From: Rhizobiales bacterium 62-47
GTDB taxonomy: Bacteria > Pseudomonadota > Alphaproteobacteria > Rhizobiales > Xanthobacteraceae
Reading direction: 5' to 3'
DNA length: 64,000 nt
Assembly: GCA_001899255.1 (NCBI GenBank)
Contig: MKVX01000002.1
Coordinates: 310,001-374,000 of the forward strand
Of the stretch, positions 25,612 through 34,211 are shown in pieces. Position numbers and translations under genes: made by a program. Under the pieces are notes generated by a model. That model searched no databases. It saw nothing but the letters and a program-made list of their open reading frames with translations, and had not been told where the DNA came from. The stretch's first letter is position 1. Each line of letters opens with the position of its first letter.

Positions 25612-26673
25612 ATGCCGCCTTCTTCCAGTCACCCCAAACTGCCATCCGTCGTCGAGACGCTTGCCCTGGGCATTGGCGGCGGCGCGCTGTTTGTCTGGGC
25701 AAACCTGCCCGGCGGACTGATTTCAGGCGCGATGATCGCCGTCGCCATTGCCGCCCTGGCCGGGCGTCCGGTCGGTCTGCCGCCGGCTCTGACGCAGACA
25801 ATCCTGGTCATGCTCGGGATTTCACTCGGCTCGGTGGCTTCAAAAGAGCTGCTTCAGCACATGAGCGCCTATCCGGTGACGGTCTCGCTGCTGGCGCTCG
25901 CCACCTTTTGCGCGACGTTCGGAAGCGGCGTTTACCTGCAGCGCGTCCACGGCTGGGACAAAACCTCGGCGCTGTTGGCGGGCAGCCCCGGCGCGCTGTC
26001 GCAGATCATCATGCTCGCCGTCGAGCAGGGCGCCAACGTGCCGGCGATCGCCGTGGTGCAGACGATGCGCGTCATCATTCTGACCGCCGGACTGCCGCTG
26101 CTACTGGCGGCCACCGGCTTGATGGCTCCCGCACCCCCGGCCTCGCACATCGCCATTGCCTCGCCGCTCGAACTCGCAGTGCTGGTCGCCGCGGCCGTCG
26201 GCGTCGCGCTGTTGCTGCGCTGGGTCAAATTTCCAGCGAGTTGGATGTTCGGCGCGATGATCGGCTCGGCGCTGCTGCACGGCTCGGGCGTCATCGAAGG
26301 CGGGCTGCCGCCATGGCTGCGAGCCGCGGCGCTGATCGGTATCGGCGCCCTGATCGGCACCCGTTTCGCGCGCGTGTCCATGAGAACCGTGCTCAAGCAT
26401 ATCGCCGCGGCGCTGGGATCGTTTGCCGTCGCGGTCGCGATCTCCGCGGTGTTCGTTGTCATTGTTGCCGCCACGATGCAGGTCCGATTCGCCGATGTCG
26501 TGGTGGCATTCGCGCCGGGTGCGATGGACGCCATGATGGCGCTGGCGCTCACGCTGCATATCGATCCGGTGTTCGTCGGCGCGCATCATTTATCGCGCTT
26601 CGTCGTGGTGAGCGTCGCAACGCCCGGCATCGTCCATCTGTTCGGACGCCCTCAGGAAGACGCCGACGATTGA
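25612..26673 (+). CDS. AbrB-duplication family membrane transporter
   Basis: About 353 residues with ten or so membrane segments and an internal duplication: GGALFVWANLPGGLISGAM near the start is echoed by LLRWVKFPASWMFGAMIGSALL in the second half. This is the AbrB/AmoA-like (Gneg_AbrB) family of inner-membrane proteins, probably transporters with unknown substrate. The start is ATG 25612; the frame also permits TTG 25594. It is convergent with dsbB. Confidence 0.85.
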   Translation: MPPSSSHPKLPSVVETLALGIGGGALFVWANLPGGLISGAMIAVAIAALAGRPVGLPPALTQTILVMLGISLGSVASKELLQHMSAYPVTVSLLALATFCATFGSGVYLQRVHGWDKTSALLAGSPGALSQIIMLAVEQGANVPAIAVVQTMRVIILTAGLPLLLAATGLMAPAPPASHIAIASPLELAVLVAAAVGVALLLRWVKFPASWMFGAMIGSALLHGSGVIEGGLPPWLRAAALIGIGALIGTRFARVSMRTVLKHIAAALGSFAVAVAISAVFVVIVAATMQVRFADVVVAFAPGAMDAMMALALTLHIDPVFVGAHHLSRFVVVSVATPGIVHLFGRPQEDADD

Positions 26674-26687
26674 AGGCGGAATGCGCC

Positions 26688-27227
26688 CTAGGCCCGCAAA
26701 GACTTGATGATGCCGCGAGCTGCGATCGCTGCCATCAGCAACGAAATCAGCACGTTGTATCCTGCCAGCGAAAGGCCGAGGAACGTCCACTGAATTTCAT
26801 CGCAGCGGACGACCTTGACGCTGTCGAGCCGCGACAACAGATCACCGGCGCGCCCGAGATCCAGCAACGGCCCGCTGCAATCGCTCGGTCCGGGCCACCA
26901 CTTCCATTCGACACCGGCATGGTATCCGCCAAGTATGGCGTTGCAGAGCATCGCAAGCGCGATCACGGCCAAGCCGAAACACAACAGCGATCGTGGCGCG
27001 CCGCGCCCCGCCGCGATCGCGACGATAACCGCGAGTGGGATCGCGAGATAGTAAGCGTAACGCTGTTCGAGGCAGAGCGGACACGGCAGCACGCCCAGAA
27101 CGAGCTGGAAAAACCATGCACCGCCGAGCGTGGCGGCGGCGATGATCGCAATCGCGGCGGCATGCAGCGCCAGCGAATTGATCTCGCTCCGCGTTGATCC
27201 AGGCTTCATGGCGGTCTCGACGGTCAC
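26688..27227 (-). CDS. dsbB: Disulfide bond formation protein B
   Basis: A 179-residue membrane protein with four hydrophobic segments. The first redox pair is Cys-Pro-Leu-Cys in LGVLPCPLCLEQRYAYYLA; a second pair of periplasmic Cys flanks the loop after SDCSGPLL and before VRCDEIQWTFLG. DsbB passes electrons from DsbA to quinone. The GTG start at 27227 has GGGAG 8 bases upstream. It likely serves the DsbA-like protein at 21641, though other DsbA proteins may exist. Confidence 0.9.
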   Translation of the reverse strand: MTVETAMKPGSTRSEINSLALHAAAIAIIAAATLGGAWFFQLVLGVLPCPLCLEQRYAYYLAIPLAVIVAIAAGRGAPRSLLCFGLAVIALAMLCNAILGGYHAGVEWKWWPGPSDCSGPLLDLGRAGDLLSRLDSVKVVRCDEIQWTFLGLSLAGYNVLISLLMAAIAARGIIKSLRA

Positions 27228-27437
27228 TGTGATATCTCCCTGCTGGGCAAGGGTCCTATCCTGCGCCGCCCCTCATTGTCGAGACGCTACTGATCACAGC
27301 AGAGTGACAAGGGGTATCCTGCGCGCCTCTTCGCAAGCCTGCGATGGTGAGACATGCAGCATCGCGGCTGCGAGCTCGTCTGGGGAGCTGTCCGCAACGC
27401 GCACCTGCCGATGTCCGGCTTCGCCGTCGCGCGCCGG

Positions 27438-28547
27438 TCATTCAGCCGGAAAAGCAGCGCAACCACCCGGCTGGATAGAGACGCCAACTGTCGCGCCCAT
27501 CGGCCAACGGACGACGGCCTGATCGCCGGCGGAGCGCACCAGCAACCGATCGCGGCTCGCTCCCGGGCATTCGATCTGGAGGTCGACATGACCGCCCTGG
27601 TAGATCTGGGCAACGACATGCCCGGTCATTGCACTGGGTTCATTCGCCGAGACGACGCAAAATTGCTCCGGCCGAACGAACAGATCGACGGGTGCCGACT
27701 TTTCGAGCTTTGCGAGCCGCTCACTCGGCACCTTTATCTGCGCGCTGCCCAACTCAATCACGGCATCGCTGTCGCCGACGCTGAGCAGCCGGCCCCGCAG
27801 CTTGTTATTGTCTCCGACAAACGTCGCCACGAACTGGTCGGTCGGTGCGCGATATACATCAACCGGGCTTCCCAGTTGACGGATGCGCCCCTCCGACATC
27901 ACCGCTACGCGGTCCGACAGGCTGAGAGCTTCGCTCTGATCGTGGGTGACGAAAATTGTCGTCAAACCGAGCTTACGCTGGATCTCGCGCAACTCGACCT
28001 GCATTGAGGTTCGTAAGCTCTTATCGAGAGCCGAAAACGGTTCGTCCAACAACAATACCGTCGGATTGATGACCAGGGCTCGCGCCAACGCCACGCGTTG
28101 TTGCTGGCCGCCGGACAACTGCCGAGGCATGCGACGTTCCATGCCGGTCAATTTCACCAGCGCCAATACTTCGGCGACCCGCTGCTGCCGCTCCGGCTTC
28201 GGAACACGGCGGGTCTTGAGACCATAGGCAACGTTATCCGCCACACTCATGTGCGGAAACAGCGCGTAATTCTGAAACATCATGCCGATACCGCGTTGAT
28301 AGGTCGGAAGCTCGTTGACACGACGACCGTTGATCGAGATGGCCCCAGCGTCTGGTCCGAGAAACCCGGCCGCCAGCTTCAGAAGTGTCGTCTTGCCGCA
28401 GCCCGATGGGCCCAACAACGTCAGGAACTCGCCGGTCTGCACGTCAAGCGAGACGGCATTCAGCGCAACCACGTCATCGAACCGCTTGGTAACAGCGTCG
28501 AAGCGGACAGCCGCCTCATTTTGTTCAATGGTCGGGATCGCTTGCAT
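27438..28547 (-). CDS. ABC transporter ATP-binding protein (PotA/FbpC-like)
   Basis: A 369-residue ATPase: Walker A GPSGCGKTTLLKLAAGF, Q-loop GMMFQNYALFPHM, signature LSGGQQQRVALARAL, Walker B VLLLDEPFSALD, switch VTHDQSEAL. The C-terminal 130 residues form a TOBE/OB domain, as in polyamine or iron importers. It is the last gene of a four-gene minus-strand operon (binding protein, two permeases, ATPase), 15 bp after the second permease. The substrate is unassigned. Confidence 0.93.
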   Translation of the reverse strand: MQAIPTIEQNEAAVRFDAVTKRFDDVVALNAVSLDVQTGEFLTLLGPSGCGKTTLLKLAAGFLGPDAGAISINGRRVNELPTYQRGIGMMFQNYALFPHMSVADNVAYGLKTRRVPKPERQQRVAEVLALVKLTGMERRMPRQLSGGQQQRVALARALVINPTVLLLDEPFSALDKSLRTSMQVELREIQRKLGLTTIFVTHDQSEALSLSDRVAVMSEGRIRQLGSPVDVYRAPTDQFVATFVGDNNKLRGRLLSVGDSDAVIELGSAQIKVPSERLAKLEKSAPVDLFVRPEQFCVVSANEPSAMTGHVVAQIYQGGHVDLQIECPGASRDRLLVRSAGDQAVVRWPMGATVGVSIQPGGCAAFPAE

Positions 28548-28561
28548 GATAGCTGCTCCTG

Positions 28562-29383
28562 CTAGTGAGTCTGCTCGATATTGAGCACCTTGCCGAGACC
28601 AAGGAACGACGTTGCGAAGGCGATCAGTGCGGCCGTGCCGGCGATATACATGACGGACAGCGCAGCCATCGACGGATCGGCGAACTCGCGTACATAATTA
28701 TACATGGCGACGGGCAATGTTTGCGTGCGCTGGGAGGTTACGAAAAGCGAGGCCGTGAATTCATTGAAGGACAGAATTGCCGCGAACAACCAGCCGCTGA
28801 CAAGACCGGGCAACAGCAGAGGCACCGTGATCGTTGTCAGGACGCGAAACGGCGTGGCGCCCAGGCTGGCCGCGGCAAGCTCATAACTCTGGTCGAGGTT
28901 CTTCAATGAGACGTAAATGCTTCGAAGCACGAACGGCAGCACCAGAACGACATGACAGGCGACCACGACCGCAAACCCACGGCTTAGCCCGACCTGCGCC
29001 GCAAGGATCAGGAACCCAAGCCCGACGGTGAAATGCGGGATCACCAGCGGTGAGACCAGAATGCCTTCGATGAGCGATTTGAACGGAAATCTGTAGCGAT
29101 CGATCGCGAACGCGAACATGGCGCCAACAAAGAGGGCGATCGTCGAACTCCAGGCCGTAACGATCAGTCCGTTGAAAAAGCCATGACGAAAATCGTCATA
29201 GGCCAGGGCGCGCGCAAACCAGCGCCACGACCACGTCTGCGGAGGGAACGACAGGATCGGCTTGTCGTTGAAGGCCGCAATGGTGACCACCGCCGCCGGC
29301 AGAATCAAAAAGGCCACGATGCAGATCAAGGTGATCCGGCCGATCCAGCCAAGCATCCTTTGATACGTCGAGCGCGGTATCAT
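28562..29383 (-). CDS. ABC transporter permease (PotC-like)
   Basis: A 273-residue membrane protein with six segments and the EAA loop YELAAASLGATPFRVLTTITVPLLLPG. The first segment follows MIPRSTYQRMLGWIGR. ATG 29383 shares its first base with the stop of the upstream permease (TGATG), so translation is coupled; the frame open to 29590 is a shadow. It pairs with the other permease to form the channel. Confidence 0.92.
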   Translation of the reverse strand: MIPRSTYQRMLGWIGRITLICIVAFLILPAAVVTIAAFNDKPILSFPPQTWSWRWFARALAYDDFRHGFFNGLIVTAWSSTIALFVGAMFAFAIDRYRFPFKSLIEGILVSPLVIPHFTVGLGFLILAAQVGLSRGFAVVVACHVVLVLPFVLRSIYVSLKNLDQSYELAAASLGATPFRVLTTITVPLLLPGLVSGWLFAAILSFNEFTASLFVTSQRTQTLPVAMYNYVREFADPSMAALSVMYIAGTAALIAFATSFLGLGKVLNIEQTH

Positions 29384-30234
29384 CAATGCACCTTGATCTT
29401 CTGGAGCGGCCTCGCGGCGATTTGGAGCAATCCAAGGACGACGGCGGTCAGTGCGAGACCAGCGACACACAGCGTCGCCGCGAACGGGAAGTTGAAACTC
29501 GCAAATCCCAGTTGGTAGACAAGATTCGAAATCATGTTGACGCGACCGCCACCGATCAGTTGCGGCGTGGCGAATGCTGAAAACGTCCACGCGAAAGCCG
29601 TTGTCGTACCGGCCACGACTCCCGGCATCGACAACGGTAACGTCACGGTCAGGAACACCCGGATCGGACCGGCGCCCAGGCTTTCAGCCGCTCGGGCATA
29701 ATCCCGATCGATATGCGACAAGCCGGCCGCAAGCATGATGACCATCACCGGCAGCGTCACGTGGACGAGCGCGACCACCACACCGAAGGACGTGAACATC
29801 AGCTGTAACGGCTTCTCGACGAGGCCGAGCGACAACAGGATGGAGTTGATGAAACCATTGTTGCCGAGCACAATGATCCAGGAATACGTCCGCACCACCT
29901 CCCCGAGGAACAGCGGGGTAACGACGATAACGAGAAGCGTCGACTTGAGGATCGGCTGCTCGATGTGCACTAGCGCATAGGCCAGCGGATAACCAACGAT
30001 CAAAGTCGCGACCGCGGTCACCGCGCAAATGACGACGGTGTCGAAGAACACCCGCGCATAAAGCGGTTTCAGCAGATCGGCAAAGTTCGCCAGCGTAAAG
30101 CCGCCCGGATCGAGCGATCCGGGCACATAGGCTCGCAGACTGTATTGCAGCACTGCGGCCATGGCCGCGGCGAAGCCGAGGGCGCATAACGCCGCCGGCG
30201 TCGTGAACGTACGCAGGAATGGCCGCTCGGTCAT
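29383..30234 (-). CDS. ABC transporter permease (PotB-like)
   Basis: A 283-residue membrane protein with six segments and the EAA loop YARAAESLGAGPIRVFLTVTLPLSMPG. It starts 24 bp after the binding protein gene. Together with the second permease and the ATPase it forms an importer of the polyamine/opine/phosphonate class. Confidence 0.92.
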   Translation of the reverse strand: MTERPFLRTFTTPAALCALGFAAAMAAVLQYSLRAYVPGSLDPGGFTLANFADLLKPLYARVFFDTVVICAVTAVATLIVGYPLAYALVHIEQPILKSTLLVIVVTPLFLGEVVRTYSWIIVLGNNGFINSILLSLGLVEKPLQLMFTSFGVVVALVHVTLPVMVIMLAAGLSHIDRDYARAAESLGAGPIRVFLTVTLPLSMPGVVAGTTTAFAWTFSAFATPQLIGGGRVNMISNLVYQLGFASFNFPFAATLCVAGLALTAVVLGLLQIAARPLQKIKVH

Positions 30235-30258
30235 GGTCCCAATCCGCCGGGGCGCTGA

Positions 30259-31272
30259 TCAGTTCATGATGTTTTCAGCAAACCATTTACGCCATTCCGC
30301 CGTCTTTGCGGCGCGCAGCTTCGCATCGATATTGATCTGCTGCTTCCACTGTTCGGCCGAAGTAAAGACGCCCGGCAATTTCGCGATCTCGGGGTCGAGC
30401 TTCGCATTGAGGACGGCGGGGCTCCCCTTCTTCTGCTTGGCGATCTCGGCCTGTACCACCGGATCATAAAGCACGTTGATGAACTTATGAGCGAGATCGA
30501 CTTTCTTCGATCCCTTCATGACGGCGACGGTGTCGATGCCCAGCACCGCTCCCTCCTTCGGCATGGCAAGCGTAAGCGGGATGCCCTGCCCCATCATGTA
30601 ATAAGCATTCATAGAAAGAACGACCTGCACCGGCGTCTCACCGCTTGCAAGCAGTTGCTGGCTGTTCGCATCGTTGGTGTAGAACGCCTTGAAATTTGGC
30701 TTCAGCGCCTTGAGCTTCTCTTGTCCCTTTTCCCAGTGCGCAGCGTCCGCCCCTGACAGCAGCGCGGCAACGGCGATGATGTGGCTGGGATCGAAATCGG
30801 GCGAAGCGATCTTGCCCTTCAGCTCCGGGCTCCACAGATCGTTCCAGCTTTCGAACTTCATGTTCTTGATCAGGTCGGTTCGATAGCCGATCGTATAGAC
30901 GTAGGCCCATGCACCCAGGTGGTACGGACTCACCTTGGCCTCATCTGCCAAATTCTTGGCGTTCGGAATCTTGGCGAGGTCCAGGTTTTCGAAAAGCCCG
31001 TCGTTGGCATAGAGCCAGCCTACATGGGAGGTCGTGAACGTAATGTCGCTTTCCGGACTGCCCTTCGCCAGTTTCTCCTTGTTGAGACGGTCGATGGTTC
31101 CGCCAGTGATGAACTCTACCGGCACGCCCGTTTCAGCAGTGAATTTCTTGGCAACGGTATCGGCGACCAGATCTCTCCAGCTGCCGCCCCAGATACTGAC
31201 CACCAATTTGTCTTGCGCGTAAGCGGGCACTGCGACCAGCAACGTGACCAACAACGTCCACAACCTGATCAT
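30259..31272 (-). CDS. ABC transporter substrate-binding protein (PotD-like)
   Basis: A 337-residue protein with a signal peptide (MIRLWTLLVTLLVAVPAYA) and family-13 binding protein features: VVSIWGGSWRDLVADTVAKKF, ITGGTIDRLNKEKL, YHLGAWAYVYTIGYRTDLI. It captures the solute in the periplasm. The gene is divergent from a split TPP-dependent decarboxylase with 209 bp between them, which hints that the ligand may feed that enzyme. The ligand cannot be named from sequence. Confidence 0.9.
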   Translation of the reverse strand: MIRLWTLLVTLLVAVPAYAQDKLVVSIWGGSWRDLVADTVAKKFTAETGVPVEFITGGTIDRLNKEKLAKGSPESDITFTTSHVGWLYANDGLFENLDLAKIPNAKNLADEAKVSPYHLGAWAYVYTIGYRTDLIKNMKFESWNDLWSPELKGKIASPDFDPSHIIAVAALLSGADAAHWEKGQEKLKALKPNFKAFYTNDANSQQLLASGETPVQVVLSMNAYYMMGQGIPLTLAMPKEGAVLGIDTVAVMKGSKKVDLAHKFINVLYDPVVQAEIAKQKKGSPAVLNAKLDPEIAKLPGVFTSAEQWKQQINIDAKLRAAKTAEWRKWFAENIMN

Positions 31273-31481
31273 AACTAGGCTCTCCCTTACTCTGTTTATA
31301 TTTTTACGACCACGGCCCCCGGCAATGCCGTCTGGTCAGACAGCGGGAATGATCCTGTTTGTTTCGAGTATTCCCTTTTATCTCGAGCGGCGCAATAGAT
31401 TGATCTTATCGACAATAGAACCTTTTGGCATTACCGTCGGTTTCAAATCGCCCAATTGATTTCTGGGCGCCGGGAGGAGAC

Positions 31482-32009
31482 ATGATGACAACACCGACGC
31501 CGAATTCGGATGGGCATCGGCCTTCCGATATCCTGAGCACGTTGAAGCGACTCGGCTTTGGCGCGGTGGTCGCGGTTCCGGATAGCTGGCTTGGCGAAAT
31601 TCTGATCCGTATCGAGCAAGAGCCAACCATGACTCTGATACGGGCAACCCACGAAGAAGAGGCACTGGCGATCGCTTGCGGCGTGCGTCTCGGTGGCGTT
31701 CGCGTTGCATTGATGGTGCAGAACGCCGGCGTGCTGAGCATGGGTGCCGGCATGGTGTCGCTCGCGCAGCGCTATCAGTTTCCGCTCCTGATGCTGGTGT
31801 CGTACCGCGGCACGCTGGACGATCCCGTTTTCTATCATTTGCCGAAGGGACGTGCGACCGAACCGGTTTTTCGCGGGATCGGACTGAACTACGCGCGGTC
31901 CGACAGGCATCGGCCGATCGGCCCGCAAATCGAGAACGCTGCCACCTGCGCGGAAGAAGGTTCCTGTCCGTTCGCGCTGCTCTTGTCTCGGGAGGATATC
32001 CAATGGTGA
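31482..32009 (+). CDS. TPP-dependent 2-oxoacid decarboxylase, alpha (PYR-domain) subunit
   Basis: A 175-residue protein like the alpha half of sulfopyruvate or phosphonopyruvate decarboxylases. It has the activating glutamate in ATHEEEALAIACGVRLGG and the core LMVQNAGVLSMGAG. The PYR domain contacts the aminopyrimidine of thiamine diphosphate. Two ATGs (31482, 31485) follow GGGAGGAG; either could be used. It overlaps the beta gene by 7 bases. The 2-oxoacid substrate is undetermined; sulfopyruvate is the best-known model for split enzymes. Confidence 0.8.
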   Translation: MMTTPTPNSDGHRPSDILSTLKRLGFGAVVAVPDSWLGEILIRIEQEPTMTLIRATHEEEALAIACGVRLGGVRVALMVQNAGVLSMGAGMVSLAQRYQFPLLMLVSYRGTLDDPVFYHLPKGRATEPVFRGIGLNYARSDRHRPIGPQIENAATCAEEGSCPFALLLSREDIQW

Positions 32010-32632
32010 CGAACGCACGGCCGACCAGAGCGGAATACTACAAGGCGCTTGCGGATAATCTCCCGGCTCAAGCGCTCGTCGTGACGTCGCTCGGCAACGC
32101 CTCGTATTTGTGGGCTGCGTTGCACCACACGCCGGAGAATTTTTACTTCGAGGATGCAATGGGCCTGACCTTGCCGCTCGCGCTGGGGCTTGCCGTCGCG
32201 CAACCGAAGCGCAGGGTGATCGCGATGGAAGGTGACGGTGCGTTGCTGATGCATCTCGGATCGCTCGTCACGATCGGAGCGGTCAACCCGAGCAACTTGA
32301 CGATCCTCCTGATACAAAATGGCGTCCACGGCGCTTCCGGCGGTCAAGCGCTGACAAATGCGACGCTCGATCTCGCAGCATTGGCGCGAGCGTCGGGAAT
32401 TTCACATGCCGAGAACCTGTCGCAGCCAGACTCCTTGGGTGAAAGGATGAGTTCGAAGCTGCGGCGCGACGGCGTGGATGTCCTCGTGCTCGCAACGGAG
32501 CCTGACCTTGAGGTGGTGCGCCCACCCGTGTCGCTCGATCCGGTCGGCACCAAGCAACGCTTCATGGCAGCGATCGGCGCCCCCCGCTATGTGCCGACGC
32601 TTTTTGGCGGCGGCATGCTGGCGCAAACCTAG
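32003..32632 (+). CDS. TPP-dependent 2-oxoacid decarboxylase, beta (PP-domain) subunit
   Basis: A 209-residue protein carrying the thiamine-diphosphate binding signature GDG...N within EGDGALLMHLGSLVTIGA and ILLIQNGVHGASGGQ, plus the early AMGLTLPLALGLAVA block. ATG 32003 has GGAGG upstream inside the alpha gene and overlaps its stop, so the subunits are made together. It resembles ComE-type sulfopyruvate decarboxylase and the C-terminal half of phosphonopyruvate decarboxylase. Confidence 0.8.
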   Translation: MVTNARPTRAEYYKALADNLPAQALVVTSLGNASYLWAALHHTPENFYFEDAMGLTLPLALGLAVAQPKRRVIAMEGDGALLMHLGSLVTIGAVNPSNLTILLIQNGVHGASGGQALTNATLDLAALARASGISHAENLSQPDSLGERMSSKLRRDGVDVLVLATEPDLEVVRPPVSLDPVGTKQRFMAAIGAPRYVPTLFGGGMLAQT

Positions 32633-32933
32633 TTGATGGATTGGCGCGGCAGGCCAAGCACGCTGAAGCGCAGAATATCCGGCTCCCACGGAGTGCCCGC
32701 GCGCGACGGATGTACCCAAGGCTGGCACCACGCCGGCGCAGGGGTACAAGGCCACCGTCGATCGAGCCAAGCGCCCTTATCAACGCTTGAGTTGATTGTG
32801 CCGCCGCGACGGCACCTCGACGTATTGGTTATGTGACCGTTAATACGATCGCTCGAACCCTAGCGCTCGCTCTAGGCGTTACTTATCGGCTTGCTGCTAG
32901 CGTGACTGCATAAGAGCCAACGGGAGCGCCGGA
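32633..32933. other. Intergenic, nothing recognised
   Basis: About 300 bp between the decarboxylase beta gene and a small hypothetical gene. I see no ORF with a ribosome site, no clear dyad and no tRNA. The promoter for the two small genes that follow must lie near its right end. Confidence 0.5.
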
Positions 32934-33179
32934 ATGCAACGCGATCTAACTTTCGCCATCCGCCACTATCTCGCAAGCCATCCCACCATGCCTGTTCTCG
33001 TGCCCGTGACGGCGCGCGCCGTGCGCAAGGCCGACGGCACTTTCGCGGTGTTCGAAAGCGGCTACTCACCCGATGAACCGGAGACCGAAATCCGCTGCTC
33101 GATCGATCAGATCTTCCAGTGGCTCCGCGAGTGGTCCAGCACCATCAAATTCGCTTGCGTCAACGGCGGAAAGGCTTGA
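32934..33179 (+). CDS. Hypothetical small protein (81 residues)
   Basis: ATG 32934 follows GGGAG with 8-base spacing. The protein is soluble and mixed in composition (AIRHYLASHPTMPVLVPVTA, YSPDEPETEIRCSIDQIFQW), with codon use like core genes. I do not recognise a family. A second small ORF begins 6 bp after its stop and a Rho-independent terminator closes the pair, which supports a genuine two-gene transcript. Confidence 0.6.
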   Translation: MQRDLTFAIRHYLASHPTMPVLVPVTARAVRKADGTFAVFESGYSPDEPETEIRCSIDQIFQWLREWSSTIKFACVNGGKA

Positions 33180-33185
33180 ACCAAA

Positions 33186-33353
33186 ATGCATACGCTCCAA
33201 CGCAGGATCGAGCAGCTCGATCTCCGGCTTGTCCGCATCAGGTCCAGCCAGTCCGCGCTTCAACTGGACCTTGAAGTTCTACGAACTTTGCGCGCTCAAT
33301 CGTTCACTCGCGAAAAGGGATCGATCCAACGAAAGAAAACCGGCGGACGGTGA
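33186..33353 (+). CDS. Small coiled-coil protein (55 residues)
   Basis: The ORF starts MHTLQRRIEQLDLRLVRIR and continues SSQSALQLDLEVLRTL. It is strongly helical with heptad-like Leu/Ile spacing, and its tail is basic (QRKKTGGR). GGAAAGG lies about 12 bases before the ATG. Its TGA stop (33351-33353) falls exactly in the loop of the following terminator hairpin. It is probably cotranscribed with the 81-residue gene. Function unknown. Confidence 0.5.
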   Translation: MHTLQRRIEQLDLRLVRIRSSQSALQLDLEVLRTLRAQSFTREKGSIQRKKTGGR

Positions 33354-33372
33354 TAACCGGCCGCCGATTTTT
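33341..33372 (+). terminator. Rho-independent terminator
   Basis: The stem CGGCGG-a-CGG pairs with CCG-g-CCGCCG around the loop TGATAA and is followed by ATTTTT. This is a well-formed plus-strand terminator for the small genes at 32934-33353. Confidence 0.8.
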
Positions 33373-33837
33373 CAGCAATTTGGACCAAGAACAAATTTCA
33401 TCGCGCCGGGGCCAACTGGATATTCACTCCGCGACCTGCTTCAAATTTTCATCCCTGACCTTCGTGCGCTCATGTTGTGGGAGCGCATCCAACCCGACAA
33501 CGGGTTCGATAGATCGTCCAGATAAAGACAAATCACGGGCGTCGTGAACTGCGTCAACATCTGGCGGCCGCAAACCATGGCATCATCGAGGGCTTCCGAA
33601 TTTCGGATCCGCTTCCGGTCCGCACATCAGCGGAACGTCGCCGAATGCCGCCGAACATTGCGGCAATCGTCGTCATCATGATCGGCGGACTCTGCGGTCG
33701 ATCGAAAGGACCGGCAAGTCCACCGTAAGAGCAAGATGAGTTGCAAAGGGTGCTGACGAAGCCAGCTTACAGACTCCGAGTTGATTACGGGCGGAGAGCA
33801 CGCAGCCTGCCGAGCACCAGCCGCATGCTCTCATCCG
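33373..33837. other. Intergenic, nothing recognised
   Basis: About 465 bp between the terminator and the DUF3309 gene. Short ORFs lack ribosome sites and protein-like composition. No repeats or RNA genes were recognised. Confidence 0.5.
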
Positions 33838-34002
33838 CTATATTCGTCCCATCAAGACAAGGACGAGGAGGATAACAATCAGGATACCCAGGCCGCCACC
33901 ACCGTAGTAACCGGTGCCGTAAAACGGGCCTCCGCCAATGCCGCTGAATCCGCCCAGCAGCGCGATGATGAGGATGATGAGGATGATCGTCCCGATGCTC
34001 AT
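33838..34002 (-). CDS. DUF3309 family small membrane protein
   Basis: A 54-residue protein, MSIGTIILIILIIALLGG at the start, a Gly/Tyr-rich turn (GPFYGTGYYGGGG), then a second hydrophobic helix ending LLVLVLMGRI. This is the two-helix DUF3309 pattern common in Rhizobiales. AGGG lies upstream of ATG 34002; the frame open to 34074 includes the overlapping upstream region and is not used. It follows a 28-codon gene by 11 bp. Related genes are often stress-induced, but function is unknown. Confidence 0.85.
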   Translation of the reverse strand: MSIGTIILIILIIALLGGFSGIGGGPFYGTGYYGGGGLGILIVILLVLVLMGRI

Positions 34003-34013
34003 ATGAATTCCCT

Positions 34014-34100
34014 TTAGTGGTGCATGAACAGGGCAAGAATGATGATGATCGGCAGCGGAATGCCGATAAGCCAAAGCAGAACGCCTTTTCCGAAGCTCAT
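34014..34100 (-). CDS. 28-residue membrane microprotein
   Basis: The ORF reads MSFGKGVLLWLIGI, then PLPIIIILALF, ending MHH. It is a single hydrophobic helix with a Pro-containing middle and a His tail. GGGAGA lies 5 bases before the ATG. The composition is too regular for chance, and it sits directly upstream of the DUF3309 gene on the same strand behind a candidate EcfG promoter. Similar tiny ORFs beside DUF3309 genes occur in related genomes (recalled, not searched). Confidence 0.7.
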   Translation of the reverse strand: MSFGKGVLLWLIGIPLPIIIILALFMHH

Positions 34101-34126
34101 TGCTGTCTCCCGTGATGTTCCACGGG

Positions 34127-34153
34127 ATTACGCGCAGTGGAACTAATGGTTCC
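34127..34153 (-). promoter_or_regulatory. Candidate EcfG (general stress) promoter
   Basis: On the minus strand GGAAC (34153-34149) is followed after 16 bases by CGTAAT (34132-34127). The alphaproteobacterial EcfG consensus is GGAAC-N16/17-CGTT. It lies 27 bases before the 28-residue ORF. GGAAC also forms a short dyad with GTTCC here, so chance or another role is possible. Confidence 0.5.
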
Positions 34154-34211
34154 GGCCTGCCTCACAATTTCATCAGCCGGTTCTAACTTGCATTCCGCAC
34201 ACGCCCCGTCG

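Noticed and set aside
34101-34126. Hairpin CCCGTG/CACGGG overlapping the ribosome site of the 28-residue ORF, as a possible RNA thermometer
   Set aside because: If the EcfG-like promoter is used, transcription starts inside the hairpin, so the 5' arm would not be in the RNA.
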